Positions 1 through 8,979 of a stretch of DNA of 37,490 nucleotides are shown here, in pieces. A program made the position numbers and the translations under genes. This stretch comes from Specibacter cremeus. GTDB taxonomy: Bacteria > Actinomycetota > Actinomycetes > Actinomycetales > Micrococcaceae. Location of the stretch: positions 1 to 37,490 of the forward strand of contig NZ_RWKQ01000002.1 of the NCBI RefSeq assembly GCF_003946885.1. The letters run 5' to 3'. Each line of letters begins with the position of its first letter. Within the stretch, counting starts at the first letter, position 1. The notes beneath the pieces were generated by a model, which saw nothing but the letters and a program-made list of their open reading frames with translations, was not told where the DNA came from and did not search any database.

Positions 1-109
1 CATGTATCCAGTCTTAACGACCAGGCGGCGAAGTCCAGCAGGCGCGCCTCAAGCCACCCACATTGTTCAGCACCGTCCTAGGACGGCAGGCCCGGATTGC
101 GCCGCCAAA

Positions 110-137
110 GGCCGGCTCCCCGTTACGGGGGCCGGCC
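110..137. terminator. GC-rich hairpin upstream of mshB
   Basis: Arms 110-120 and 127-137 pair over 11 bases with one G-U pair around the loop CGTTAC. It probably ends transcription coming from a gene left of the window. No T-run follows, so intrinsic termination is inferred. A separate 14-base perfect palindrome, CCGTCCTAGGACGG, lies at 73-86. I recognise no coding sequence in positions 1-154. Confidence 0.4.
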
Positions 138-154
138 CTCGGCGTGTCCGGCGG

Positions 155-160
155 TAGATT
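155..160 (+). promoter_or_regulatory. -10 box of a leaderless mshB promoter
   Basis: TAGATT lies 7 bases before the ATG at 168 and there is no Shine-Dalgarno. Transcription would begin at or next to the start codon. No good -35 is visible. Confidence 0.55.
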
Positions 161-167
161 GGTGGGT

Positions 168-1013
168 ATGGACGCCCTGGACGACACCCGCCTGCTGCCC
201 GGCGTGGGAGCCGACGCCACGCTGCTGTTCGTGCACGCCCACCCGGACGATGAAACGCTCGTCACCGGCGCCACGATGGCCGCCTACGCCCGGCTCGGCG
301 CCCGCGTGGTCCTGCTCACGTGCACACGGGGCGAGCTGGGGGAGGTCATCCCGGCGGAACTGGGGCACCTCGAGGTGGGGAAATCGCCGGACGCCGACGG
401 CGCCGGCCTGGCCGCAGAACGCGAGCGTGAACTGGACCGCGCCCTGGCCGCGCTGGGCGTCACCGAGCACTGCTTCCTGGGCCAGGGTTTTGCGGGCCAA
501 GGTTCCGCCGGGCCGGGGCGGGTGTTCCGCGACTCGGGCATGCAATGGGGCCCGGACGGGCGTGCCATGGCCGCCGACGTCGTGCTCGAGGGATCGTTGT
601 CGCGGGTTCCGCTCGACGAGACGGCGACCCTGGCGGCCGGCGCCATCCGCGCGGTCCGGCCGGACGCCGTCGTCACCTACGCGGCCGACGGCGGCTATGG
701 CCACCCCGATCACGTGCGCACCCACCAACTGGTCATCCGCGCGTTGGCGCTTGCCGTCCACGGCGACGGCGACGTGCCGGGCTGGCCGGTTCCCGCCGTG
801 TTCACGATCGTCAGCGACCGGCCGGAACGCCCGCTCGATGACTCGGTGGAACGGATTGCCGTGCACGGTGACGGCGCCGCGAAGAAGGCGGCCATGCGCG
901 CGCACCGGACGCAGATCACCGTCGCGGGGGACCGCTACGCGTTGTCGGACGACGTGTGGAAGGACATCTCGGGGGTCGAGGAGTTCGTCCGGCTCGAGGG
1001 CCCGCGACCGTGA
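168..1013 (+). CDS. mshB: N-acetyl-GlcN-Ins deacetylase MshB (mycothiol biosynthesis)
   Basis: Cytosolic zinc deacetylase that removes the acetyl group from N-acetylglucosaminyl-inositol, giving GlcN-Ins for mycothiol synthesis. The 281-residue product has the PIG-L/LmbE fold signature HAHPDDE: H25 and D28 are expected zinc ligands and D27 the general base. The second conserved block, YGHPDHVRTH, supplies the third zinc ligand. The reading frame is open from 63, but ATG 168 is chosen because a -10-like TAGATT precedes it by 7 bases and the family usually begins a few residues before the first strand. The stop overlaps the GTG of the next gene (GTGA), indicating translational coupling. MshB is more likely than the paralogue Mca, given the length and the DUF6113-type partner. 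Confidence 0.9.
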   Translation: MDALDDTRLLPGVGADATLLFVHAHPDDETLVTGATMAAYARLGARVVLLTCTRGELGEVIPAELGHLEVGKSPDADGAGLAAERERELDRALAALGVTEHCFLGQGFAGQGSAGPGRVFRDSGMQWGPDGRAMAADVVLEGSLSRVPLDETATLAAGAIRAVRPDAVVTYAADGGYGHPDHVRTHQLVIRALALAVHGDGDVPGWPVPAVFTIVSDRPERPLDDSVERIAVHGDGAAKKAAMRAHRTQITVAGDRYALSDDVWKDISGVEEFVRLEGPRP

Positions 1014-1405
1014 CGGGTCCCGGAATCCTCCGGCCCAGGCCCTCGCGCGCGGCCGGGATCGCGGCCTCGATCGGCATCGGCCTCGGCGTCGGGCTGCTGG
1101 GCACGGCGCTGCACGGGCACGCGTGGTTCGGTGCCGACGCGGTGCTTCCCTATGGCGCCCTCGGGGCGTTGCTGCTGCTGGCCGCCGGCGCCTTATGGGT
1201 CGGGCTGTGGGCCCGCAGTGCCTGGTATGTCGTGTTGACCGGTTTCGTGGTGTACGCCTGCGTCGGCGCATTCTCGATCCAGCGCGGCGCCGCCGGGCTG
1301 GTGTCCTCGAATTTGCAGGGCGTCGTGTGGCTCTACGGCATCGCCGTGGTCACCCCGCTGACGGCACTGCTGGGCGCCTGGCTGCTGGGTCGCGCGCGGC
1401 GCTGA
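1010..1405 (+). CDS. DUF6113-like four-helix membrane protein
   Basis: Small integral membrane protein of 131 residues with about four hydrophobic helices (roughly residues 14-32, 43-65, 68-88 and 105-125) and a basic C-terminus GRARR. The GTG at 1010 overlaps the mshB stop as GTGA, which is why this start is preferred over the in-frame ATG at 956 inside mshB. From memory, a DUF6113 protein commonly follows mshB in actinobacteria; its function is unknown. No catalytic motif is visible. A large palindrome begins 7 bases after the stop and probably ends the transcript. Confidence 0.72.
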   Translation: MTGPGILRPRPSRAAGIAASIGIGLGVGLLGTALHGHAWFGADAVLPYGALGALLLLAAGALWVGLWARSAWYVVLTGFVVYACVGAFSIQRGAAGLVSSNLQGVVWLYGIAVVTPLTALLGAWLLGRARR

Positions 1406-1411
1406 GGCCTG

Positions 1412-1483
1412 CGTCCCAAGTAGGGCGCACTTGCGCACCGTTTCGGGCCCGGAATGGTGCGCAAGTGCGCCCTACTTGGGACG
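1412..1483. repeat. 72-base near-perfect palindrome between convergent genes
   Basis: Outer arms 1412-1439 and 1456-1483 are exact inverted copies over 28 bases. The remaining central bases also pair, with two G-U pairs, down to a GC core at 1447-1448. As RNA from either strand it would form one long hairpin. It lies just after the DUF6113-like gene and contains the last three codons and the stop of the opposing small gene. It could be a bidirectional terminator or a member of a mobile palindromic repeat family. No second copy was seen in this window. Confidence 0.8.
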
Positions 1484-1693
1484 GCGGGCCGGGGGAGGCG
1501 GGACGGCCTTGGCCAGCAGGACCGCGCCGAACGGGATCGTGACCACCCCCGAGCGCGTGCGCACCGTGCAAGCGGAGTCCGTGACGGCGACCAGGTCGCC
1601 GAGCGCGTCGGTCGCCCCGTCCTCGACGGCGTACCGGACCACCACGCGGGTGCCCGCCGGGAATGCGCGGATTCGATCAACGGCCTGGCTCAC
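1472..1693 (-). CDS. Small SH3-like (Rv0428c N-terminal type) protein
   Basis: A 73-residue cytosolic protein whose pattern (RVVVRY near residues 16-21, a central LGDLVAVTDSACTVRT stretch, then VTIPFGAVLLAKAVPPPP) resembles the small beta-barrel domain at the N-terminus of Rv0428c-like acetyltransferases. Here it stands alone with no acetyltransferase domain. The GTG start at 1693 is supported by TAGGAT six bases upstream on the minus strand and the lack of a Shine-Dalgarno. Its last codons (RPK-stop) are read from the right arm of the 1412-1483 palindrome. Function unknown; binding of nucleic acid or a partner protein would be a guess. Confidence 0.7.
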   Translation of the reverse strand: MSQAVDRIRAFPAGTRVVVRYAVEDGATDALGDLVAVTDSACTVRTRSGVVTIPFGAVLLAKAVPPPPARRPK

Positions 1694-1699
1694 CCGTCC

Positions 1700-1705
1700 A
1701 TCCTA
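1700..1705 (-). promoter_or_regulatory. -10 box of leaderless SH3-like gene
   Basis: On the minus strand TAGGAT is followed by six bases and then the GTG start at 1693. No ribosome binding site is present. Confidence 0.5.
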
Positions 1706-1769
1706 GGCCGGCGCCCGGCCGCGGCTTCACACTGTGACGCGGGGGCGTGCGGGCCGGGCAGCGGTGGGG

Positions 1770-1775
1770 GATAAT
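1770..1775 (+). promoter_or_regulatory. Possible -10 box for fdxA
   Basis: GATAAT lies about 65 bases before fdxA and fits a housekeeping -10. No convincing -35 is seen. It would give a leader of roughly 60 bases carrying the fdxA ribosome binding site. Confidence 0.3.
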
Positions 1776-1840
1776 GGAGACGCCCGGGCGTTGCCGGGCA
1801 TGCCGTGTAGCGGCAGGCACTTGAGGAGGAAGGTCGGGAC

Positions 1841-2164
1841 GTGACGTATGTAATCGCGCAGCCGTGCGTGGATGTCAAGGACAAGGCGTGCGTTGAGGAA
1901 TGCCCTGTCGACTGTATCTACGAAGGCGAGCGTTCCCTCTACATCCACCCCGACGAATGCGTCGACTGCGGCGCCTGCGAACCCGTCTGCCCCGTCGAGG
2001 CCATCTACTACGAGGACGACACCCCGGAGGAGTGGGCCGACTACTACAAGGCCAACGTCGAGTTCTTCGACACGCTCGGCTCCCCGGGCGGCGCGGCCAA
2101 GGTCGGCAACACGCACACCGACCACCCGCTGATCGCGGCGCTGCCCCCGCAGAACCAGGACTAG
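1841..2164 (+). CDS. fdxA: Seven-iron ferredoxin FdxA
   Basis: Soluble 107-residue electron carrier with one [3Fe-4S] and one [4Fe-4S] cluster. Cysteines C9, C17, C21, C25, C40, C43, C46 and C50 are visible; the spacing C9-x7-C17 with C21 followed by proline is typical of the 7Fe type, and C40-x2-C43-x2-C46 then C50-P completes the second site. The GTG at 1841 follows a strong Shine-Dalgarno, GAGGAGGAAGG, at 1823-1833. dapC begins 7 bases after the stop, so the two are probably co-transcribed, an arrangement common in actinobacteria although no direct functional link is established. Its redox partner cannot be told from the sequence. Confidence 0.93.
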   Translation: MTYVIAQPCVDVKDKACVEECPVDCIYEGERSLYIHPDECVDCGACEPVCPVEAIYYEDDTPEEWADYYKANVEFFDTLGSPGGAAKVGNTHTDHPLIAALPPQNQD

Positions 2165-2171
2165 GGCGCTC

Positions 2172-3458
2172 ATGCAGGAACCGCCCGCCGGTCTCGACAA
2201 GCTCGACGGCCGGGGATTGAGTTCGTCGAAATCCCCCCTGGGTCTCGACAAGGCCCCGGGTCTCGACAAGCTCGACCACCGAGACAAGCTCGACCACCGA
2301 GACAAGCTCGACCACCGGGCCGCCTTCGGCCTCGCGCTTCCCGACTATCCGTGGGACGCCATGGCGCCCTACCAACAGATCGCCGCCGCCCATCCGGACG
2401 GTGTGGTCAACCTGTCCATCGGCACGCCCGTCGACCCGACGCCGACGCTCATCCAGCAGGCACTCGTGGCCGCCGCGGACGCGCCCGGCTACCCGACCAC
2501 GCACGGCACGCCCGAGCTGCGCCGGGCCATTGTCGACTGGTTCGCACGACGCCGGAACGTCACCTGCCTTGACCCGGCGCAGGTCATGCCCACCGTCGGC
2601 TCCAAGGAGCTGGTCGCCTGGCTGCCGCTGTTGCTGGGGCTGGGAGCCGGCGACGTCGTCGTCCGCCCCACCGTGGCGTACCCGACGTACGACATCGGCG
2701 CGACGCTGGCCGGGGCGACCTCCGTCGCCGCGGACTCGCTGGACGAGCTCGACGATGAGACGCGGGCCCGGGTGCGACTCGTCTGGGTCAACTCGCCGGG
2801 CAACCCGACGGGCATCGTGCGGGACGTGGCACAACTGCGCCAACTCGTGGACCAGGCCCGTGAACTGGGCGCCGTGGTGGCCTCCGACGAGTGCTATGCC
2901 GAGCTCGGCTGGGGCCGCTGGGACGTCGAGGAGGGCGGCACGCCGGTGCCCAGCGTCCTGGACCCGCGCGTCTGCGGCGGCTCCGCCGCGAACCTGCTGG
3001 CCGTGTACTCGCTGAGCAAGCAGTCCAACGTGGCCGGCTACCGGGCCGCCTTCGTGGCCGGCGACGCCGCCATCATGGCGAACCTGGTCAACAGCCGCAA
3101 GCACGCCGGCATGATCGTGCCCCACCCCGTGCAGGAAGCCATGCGCGTGGCGCTGGGCGACGACGCCCACGTCCGCGACCAGAAGTCCCGGTACCGGGTC
3201 CGGCGGGCGAAACTCGTCGCCGCACTGGAGGGCTACGGGTTGGCGATCCACCACTCCGAGGCCGGCCTGTACCTGTGGTGCACGGCGGGCCAGGACACCT
3301 GGCACACCATCGAGAGGCTGGCCCGGCTGGGCATCGTGGCCGGACCCGGCGTGTTCTACGGCGACGCCGGCAGCGGGTACGTGCGCATCGCCCTGACCGC
3401 CACGGACGACCGGATCGACGCCGCGGTGCGCCGCCTGGCGGCGGAGGCCCGCGCCTGA
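2172..3458 (+). CDS. dapC: N-succinyldiaminopimelate aminotransferase DapC with repeat-derived N-terminus
   Basis: PLP aminotransferase (fold type I, class I/II) that makes N-succinyl-LL-diaminopimelate using glutamate as amino donor, in the lysine and peptidoglycan pathway. The core starts near residue 51 (FGLALPDYPWDAM). VNSPGNPTG is the conserved substrate/PLP block, and the PLP lysine is K283 in SLSKQSN. Residues 1-50 are unusual: they are encoded by an intergenic-type DNA repeat, including three exact 18-base tandem copies read as DKLDHR. ATG 2172 is the first start after fdxA. The only other in-frame choices are a TTG at 2217, inside the repeat, and ATG 2360, which would cut off conserved sequence. 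Thus the repeat is probably translated. Enzyme identity is secure; the exact N-terminus is not. Confidence 0.88.
   Translation: MQEPPAGLDKLDGRGLSSSKSPLGLDKAPGLDKLDHRDKLDHRDKLDHRAAFGLALPDYPWDAMAPYQQIAAAHPDGVVNLSIGTPVDPTPTLIQQALVAAADAPGYPTTHGTPELRRAIVDWFARRRNVTCLDPAQVMPTVGSKELVAWLPLLLGLGAGDVVVRPTVAYPTYDIGATLAGATSVAADSLDELDDETRARVRLVWVNSPGNPTGIVRDVAQLRQLVDQARELGAVVASDECYAELGWGRWDVEEGGTPVPSVLDPRVCGGSAANLLAVYSLSKQSNVAGYRAAFVAGDAAIMANLVNSRKHAGMIVPHPVQEAMRVALGDDAHVRDQKSRYRVRRAKLVAALEGYGLAIHHSEAGLYLWCTAGQDTWHTIERLARLGIVAGPGVFYGDAGSGYVRIALTATDDRIDAAVRRLAAEARA
2190..2318 (+). repeat. Repeat cluster inside the 5' end of dapC
   Basis: Contains GGTCTCGACAAGCTCGAC at 2190-2207, a 25-base unit at 2212-2236 whose ends GGGGATT and AATCCCC are inverted copies, a shortened unit from 2241, a full unit at 2259-2281, and three tandem 18-mers at 2265-2282, 2283-2300 and 2301-2318. 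The same family occurs at 12660-12727 and 33051-33127 between genes. Here all units are read in frame as coding sequence. Confidence 0.85.
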
Positions 3459-3665
3459 CCGGCCGCCGGCGGGCGCATGACGCCGAGGGATTCGGCGCCC
3501 GGATTGGTGCCAGCCGCCCCCGAGGCGGTACTTTCATATGTAGACATTCGTGCGCCCCGGGGCCCAAGGGCCCGGGCCGGACCACCCACCCAGGACGGAT
3601 CGGTCGCGCAGGATTTGAACCAGGGTCCCGGCCACCGGGCCGAGGCACCTCATGAAGGGGACTCC

Positions 3666-4949
<1,284 letters not shown>

Positions 4950-4958
4950 CGGAGACCG

Positions 4959-5009
4959 ACGACGGCGGCCGGTGACCTTTCGTAGCGAAAGGTCACCGGC
5001 CGCCGTCGT
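4959..5009. terminator. Bidirectional terminator between gltA and the binding-protein gene
   Basis: Arms 4959-4982 and 4986-5009 are exact inverted copies over 24 bases around the loop TAG. The hairpin begins 10 bases after the gltA stop and ends 5 bases before the stop of the opposing gene. There is no strong T-run, so factor-assisted or hairpin-only termination is possible. Confidence 0.75.
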
Positions 5010-5014
5010 ACTGG

Positions 5015-5941
5015 TTATTTGGCGACGTCCGGGTTCACCTCGGCCTTGGCAATGGCCACGCTGCCGACGCCCCACTCATCGAGGATCTTCTTGTAGTCGC
5101 CGTTGTCGATCAGCTTGTTCATCGTCTTGGCCACCAGCTCCGTCAGGGGCAGGTTGTCCTTCGCCACGGCGATGCCCACCGGGGAGGCCTGGTACACGTC
5201 GCCAAACGCCTCGAGCTGCCCCGTGGTCTGCGTGACCGCGTAGGCGATGGTGATGGAGCCCGCCGGCATGGCGTCCACGCTGCCGTTGACCAGGCGCGTG
5301 GTGACATCGGTCTGGTTCTTCAGGCTGATGATCTTGATGGCCGGCTTGCCCTCGTCCAGGCACTTCTGGTTCCGGCCGGCCAGGTCCTTGGTCTCCTGGA
5401 AGGACCCCGTCTGCACGGCGATGCTGCGGCCGCAGATGTCATCGAGGCTGAAGTGCTTCGGGTTCCCCTTCTGCACCGCCCACTGGGTGCCGGCCTGGAG
5501 GTAGCTGACGAAGTTGGCCGCCTTCTTGCGCTCGTTGGTGATGAAGAAGGACGATGCGCTCAGGTCGTATTTGGGCCCCAGCGACGGCAGGATGCTGGTG
5601 AAGGCGGCGCTCTGGACTTCGACCTTGAGGCCGAGCAGCGCGCCCATGGCCTTGGTCAGGTCCACGTCGTAGCCGATCGGGGTTTGGCCGTCGGCGCCGC
5701 CGAGGAATTCCGCCGGCGCGTAGGACGTGTCCGAACCCACCACCAACGTGCCCTTGGCCCGCAGTTCCGACGGCACCCGGGCCGCCAACGTCGGATCCTT
5801 TTGGATGGCGGAGACATTGAAGGACGCCGACGAGGTGGTCAGCGCCGAACCCTCCTGGGAGGCGTTCGTGCAGCCGGACAGGGCCAGGGCCCCGGCGACG
5901 AGCAGGCCCGTCGAAAGGGAAACCATCGACTTGACGGTCAT
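5015..5941 (-). CDS. Amino-acid-type ABC transporter substrate-binding lipoprotein (no adjacent permease)
   Basis: Exported 308-residue binding protein of the family-3 solute-binding type (SBP_bac_3). A signal peptide with lipobox LSGC puts the lipidated cysteine at C24. The mature part shows VVGSDTSYAPAEF and a GYDVDLTKAMG block typical of polar amino acid binding proteins. The ATG at 5941 follows a GGAGG Shine-Dalgarno on the minus strand. Unlike most such genes it has no permease or ATPase beside it. It diverges from a LysR gene, and an amidohydrolase lies just beyond, so it may bind an amino acid derivative taken up through permeases encoded elsewhere. The ligand is not predictable by eye. 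Confidence 0.85.
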   Translation of the reverse strand: MTVKSMVSLSTGLLVAGALALSGCTNASQEGSALTTSSASFNVSAIQKDPTLAARVPSELRAKGTLVVGSDTSYAPAEFLGGADGQTPIGYDVDLTKAMGALLGLKVEVQSAAFTSILPSLGPKYDLSASSFFITNERKKAANFVSYLQAGTQWAVQKGNPKHFSLDDICGRSIAVQTGSFQETKDLAGRNQKCLDEGKPAIKIISLKNQTDVTTRLVNGSVDAMPAGSITIAYAVTQTTGQLEAFGDVYQASPVGIAVAKDNLPLTELVAKTMNKLIDNGDYKKILDEWGVGSVAIAKAEVNPDVAK

Positions 5942-6018
5942 GGGGGTCCTCCAACTCTGATGCGTCCGCGGCGGACGAGACTGAAGCCAGCATGTGTGGC
6001 CGGGGTTACATCTGTCAA

Positions 6019-6040
6019 ATTGATATGCGGATTATTCAAT
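6019..6040. promoter_or_regulatory. Possible LysR operator
   Basis: ATTGA and TCAAT form a dyad separated by 12 bases in the divergent interval between the binding-protein gene and the LysR gene. It fits the general T-N11-A style of LysR sites and the usual LysR position next to a divergently read target. TATGAT at 6053-6058 is a possible -10 for the regulator. Confidence 0.35.
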
Positions 6041-6079
6041 ATGGATGGTATCTATGATCTCCGATGGCATGATGGTGCC

Positions 6080-7042
6080 ATGGCCAAGCCCTTCACGTTG
6101 ACGCAGCTGCGGTATTTCGCCGTGGTCGCCCGGCTGCGCAGCATGACGGGGGCCGCGGCCGAGCTGCTCGTCACCCAGTCCGCCGTGTCAACGGCCGTCG
6201 CCGAATTGGAAAAAGCCGTGGACGCCCAGCTCTTCGTCCGCAACCGGTCCGCCGGGCTGAAATTGACCGGCGCCGGTTCCCGCTTCGCGCAGGAACTCGA
6301 TTCCTTCCTGGACCACGCCGACCGCCTGTACGAGTCGGCGACCGGGTTGTCCTCCACCCTGTCCGGGGCGTTGTCGGTGGGGGTCTTTGCCCCGCTGGCC
6401 CCGTTCCGGCTGCCGGTGATCCTGCAGATGTTCCACACCCGTTTCCCGGGGGTCGACGTCACGTTCCTGGAAGCGGACCTGGGCGAGTTGCGCACGGCCG
6501 TGCTGGACGGGCGGTGCGACGTGGCCATCATGTACGGGCTCGGCCTGGACAGCCGGTTCCAGGCCACCGTGGTGGAGCGGATACCGCCCCATGTCCTGGT
6601 GGCCGCCGGCCACCCGGCGGCACGGACCCCGGACGTCGCCGTGTCGCTGCACGACTTCGCGGACGAACCCATGATCCTGCTCGACCTGCCGCTGAGCCGT
6701 GACTACTACGAAAGCCTGGCCCGGGCGGCCGGCGTGGTCCCCAAGGTGCACTACCGCTTCTCCGGCTACGAGACCGTGCGGTCGTTCGTGGCACAGGGGC
6801 ACGGCTACGCCCTGCTCAACCAGCGCGTGGCCAATGACAGGCCATATTCGGGTGGACGGGTGGTCGCGTTGGACCTGGCGGACGAGCTGCCGCCCATCGA
6901 GGTGGCCCTGGTCCGCTCCGCCGCCATCACGCCAACGCGCAGGACGCTCGCCTTCGAGCAGGTGTGCGCCGACTTCTACGCCGGCGCCCCCACAACCGGC
7001 AACCAGGCACCACCCATTCCAACACCTTCCCAGGAGGACTAG
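6080..7042 (+). CDS. LysR-family transcriptional regulator
   Basis: A 320-residue regulator with an N-terminal winged helix-turn-helix (about residues 5-64; LTQLRYFAVVARLRSMTGAA, then QSAVSTAVAELEKAV) and a C-terminal periplasmic-binding-like effector domain (about 92-300). The frame is open far upstream because of antisense composition, and ATG 6041 is also possible. ATG 6080 is preferred because it begins the conserved HTH start and has CATGAT six bases upstream in the leaderless layout. It probably controls the divergent binding-protein gene and the amidohydrolase that follows 2 bases after its stop. The effector is unknown; an amidohydrolase substrate or product is plausible. Confidence 0.88.
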   Translation: MAKPFTLTQLRYFAVVARLRSMTGAAAELLVTQSAVSTAVAELEKAVDAQLFVRNRSAGLKLTGAGSRFAQELDSFLDHADRLYESATGLSSTLSGALSVGVFAPLAPFRLPVILQMFHTRFPGVDVTFLEADLGELRTAVLDGRCDVAIMYGLGLDSRFQATVVERIPPHVLVAAGHPAARTPDVAVSLHDFADEPMILLDLPLSRDYYESLARAAGVVPKVHYRFSGYETVRSFVAQGHGYALLNQRVANDRPYSGGRVVALDLADELPPIEVALVRSAAITPTRRTLAFEQVCADFYAGAPTTGNQAPPIPTPSQED

Positions 7043-7044
7043 AC

Positions 7045-8268
7045 ATGCAATCCATCCACGAACGCGCCGAACAGCTGCGGGAGGACCTGATCGGGTTCCG
7101 GCATGACCTGCACAAGATCCCGGAGATCGGCCTGGACCTGCCGCGCACCCAGGCCCTGGTGCTGGCGAAGATCAACGAACTCGACGGCGTGGAGGTCACC
7201 CGCGGGGAACGCCAAAGCGCCGTCACCGTGGTGCTCCGCGGCGGCAAGGACAACCCCGGCGGCGGTGAACGGCAGGTGGTGCTGCTGCGCGGCGACATGG
7301 ACGCGCTGCCGGTCACCGAGGAGACGGGACTGGAATTCAGCTCAACCATTCCCGGTGCCATGCACGCCTGCGGGCACGACGTGCACACGTCCGCGCTGTA
7401 CGGGGCGCTCCGGCTGCTGCACGAACGCCGGGAGGAGCTGGCCGTGGACGTCGTCTTCATGTTCCAGCCGGGGGAGGAAACCTACGATGGCGCCCGCTTC
7501 ATGGTGGCGGACGGCGTGCTGGACGCCGCCGGACGACGGGCGGATGTGGCATTCGGGCTTCATGTGTTCTCCGGCGAGTACGACAACGGCGTCTTCTACT
7601 CGCGTCCGGGCCCGCTGATGGCAGGCTGCGACGAACTGTTCGTCACCGTGCGCGGCGAGGGCGGCCACGGATCAACGCCGCACCTGACCCGGGACCCCGT
7701 CCCGGTGGCCTGCGAGATGGTGCTGGCCATGCAAACGCTGGTCACGCGCCACTTCAACGTCTTCGACCCCGTGGTGGCCACGATCGGCAAGCTGGTGGCC
7801 GGGACGGCCGGCAACATCATTCCGGACAATGCGACGTTCGACGTGACGTTGCGGACCTTCTCCCCGGGGCACAAGGAAAGACTCCTGGCCGAACTGCAAC
7901 GCCTGTTCCGCGGCATTGCCCAGGGGCACGGCATGACGGTGGACATCACGGTGGCCCCCGACTACCCGGTGACCGTCAACGACGCGGCCGAATACGCCTA
8001 CGCGGGCGAGGTGATCGCCGACGTGTTCGGGGCCGGCAGCTTCCGTGAAATGGCGTTTCCCGTGCCGGGCTCGGAGGATTTCTCCCATGTCCTGCGCGAA
8101 GTGCCCGGGGCGTTCATCATGCTCGGTGCCACGACGGCGGCCACCCCGGCGGAAGGGGCCAGCAACCATTCGCCGCGTGCCGCGTTCGACGACGCCGTGG
8201 TGCCCAGGGCCGCCGCCGCGCTGGCGGAACTGGCCTTCCGGCGGGCCGGCCACGGCAGCCGACGCTGA
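7045..8268 (+). CDS. M20D-family amidohydrolase / N-acyl-amino-acid hydrolase
   Basis: Cytosolic two-metal amidohydrolase of 407 residues related to hippurate hydrolases, N-acyl-L-amino acid amidohydrolases and IAA-amino acid hydrolases. Family blocks are present: HDLHKIPEIG at 20-29, HACGHDVHT with C109 and H111, the acidic pair E144-E145 in QPGEET, H173 in FGLHV, and the C-terminal SNHSPRAAFDD. A dimerisation insert separates the halves of the catalytic domain. ATG 7045 lies 7 bases after an AGGAGG Shine-Dalgarno inside the 3' end of the LysR gene, so the two are co-transcribed. Context suggests release of amino acids from an N-acylated compound; the substrate is not determinable here. Confidence 0.88.
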   Translation: MQSIHERAEQLREDLIGFRHDLHKIPEIGLDLPRTQALVLAKINELDGVEVTRGERQSAVTVVLRGGKDNPGGGERQVVLLRGDMDALPVTEETGLEFSSTIPGAMHACGHDVHTSALYGALRLLHERREELAVDVVFMFQPGEETYDGARFMVADGVLDAAGRRADVAFGLHVFSGEYDNGVFYSRPGPLMAGCDELFVTVRGEGGHGSTPHLTRDPVPVACEMVLAMQTLVTRHFNVFDPVVATIGKLVAGTAGNIIPDNATFDVTLRTFSPGHKERLLAELQRLFRGIAQGHGMTVDITVAPDYPVTVNDAAEYAYAGEVIADVFGAGSFREMAFPVPGSEDFSHVLREVPGAFIMLGATTAATPAEGASNHSPRAAFDDAVVPRAAAALAELAFRRAGHGSRR

Positions 8269-8298
8269 TTCCCGGACCATCCGTGCTAAAAAAGAAGC

Positions 8299-8928
8299 GT
8301 GCCGAAAATCGTTGATGCCGCCGACCGCCGCGACCACGTCGCCGACGCCCTGTACCGGGTGGTGCTGGCCAAGGGACTGGCCGCCGTGTCATTGCGCAAC
8401 GTCGCCCGGGAGGCCGAGCTGGCACTCGGCTCCGTCCGGCACTACTTCGACAACCAGGCCGACCTGCTCGAGGCCGCGTTCGCGCTGAACTCCGAACGCG
8501 TCCATGCCCGGGCGCTGGACGCCCTGGAGGCGTTCGAGCAGGCCGGGCACGCCGACCGGGACGAACTGCTGGCCGGGGCGGCCGGCGTCCTCGAGGAGTT
8601 CCTGCCGCTGGACGAAGGGCGGGCGGGCGAGGCCGTGGTGCACATGGAATTCATGCTGGCCGCCCGCGCCGACGACCGGCTGGCCGACGTGGCCCGCGAC
8701 GACTACCGTGCCACCGCGGCCGTCGTCGGGCGCGTCATCCTGCAGCTGATCGACGGCGGCGCCATGGCGGCCGGCCGCTCCCCGGTCGGGGAGGCGGAGC
8801 GGCTCATGGCCGTGCTGGACGGGCTGGCGCTGCGCCTGGTCCTGCAGCCGGCCTGGGCCACGCCCGCACAGGGCAGCGCGACGCTGTGCGCCCATTTGGC
8901 CTCGCTCGGCGCCGACCAACCGGAGTAA
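8299..8928 (+). CDS. TetR-family transcriptional regulator
   Basis: A 209-residue one-domain-pair regulator. The N-terminal helix-turn-helix (about residues 8-55) shows ALYRVVLAKGLAAVSLRNVA and then LGSVRHYFDNQADLL, the usual TetR recognition helix. The C-terminal half looks like the BetI-type ligand domain. The GTG start at 8299 follows an A-rich AAAAAAGAAG stretch acting as a weak ribosome binding site. It lies 30 bases after the amidohydrolase and reads the same way, so it may sense a related compound and control this cluster or its own promoter. No clear operator was recognised. Confidence 0.87.
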   Translation: MPKIVDAADRRDHVADALYRVVLAKGLAAVSLRNVAREAELALGSVRHYFDNQADLLEAAFALNSERVHARALDALEAFEQAGHADRDELLAGAAGVLEEFLPLDEGRAGEAVVHMEFMLAARADDRLADVARDDYRATAAVVGRVILQLIDGGAMAAGRSPVGEAERLMAVLDGLALRLVLQPAWATPAQGSATLCAHLASLGADQPE

Positions 8929-8979
8929 TCTGGAGGGTGGGGCTGTCGCGAGCGGAACGACGGTCCATGGAGGCGAACC

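Noticed and set aside
2265-2318. A CRISPR or minisatellite array
   Set aside because: The three 18-mers abut with no spacers and belong to a repeat family seen elsewhere in the window.
3600-3635. A tRNA-like T-loop (GGTTCAAATCC) on the minus strand
   Set aside because: The flanking bases do not pair as a T-stem, and no acceptor stem or anticodon arm can be drawn.
5453-6079. A 5' extension of the LysR gene
   Set aside because: It runs antisense through the binding-protein gene; the HTH begins just after 6080.
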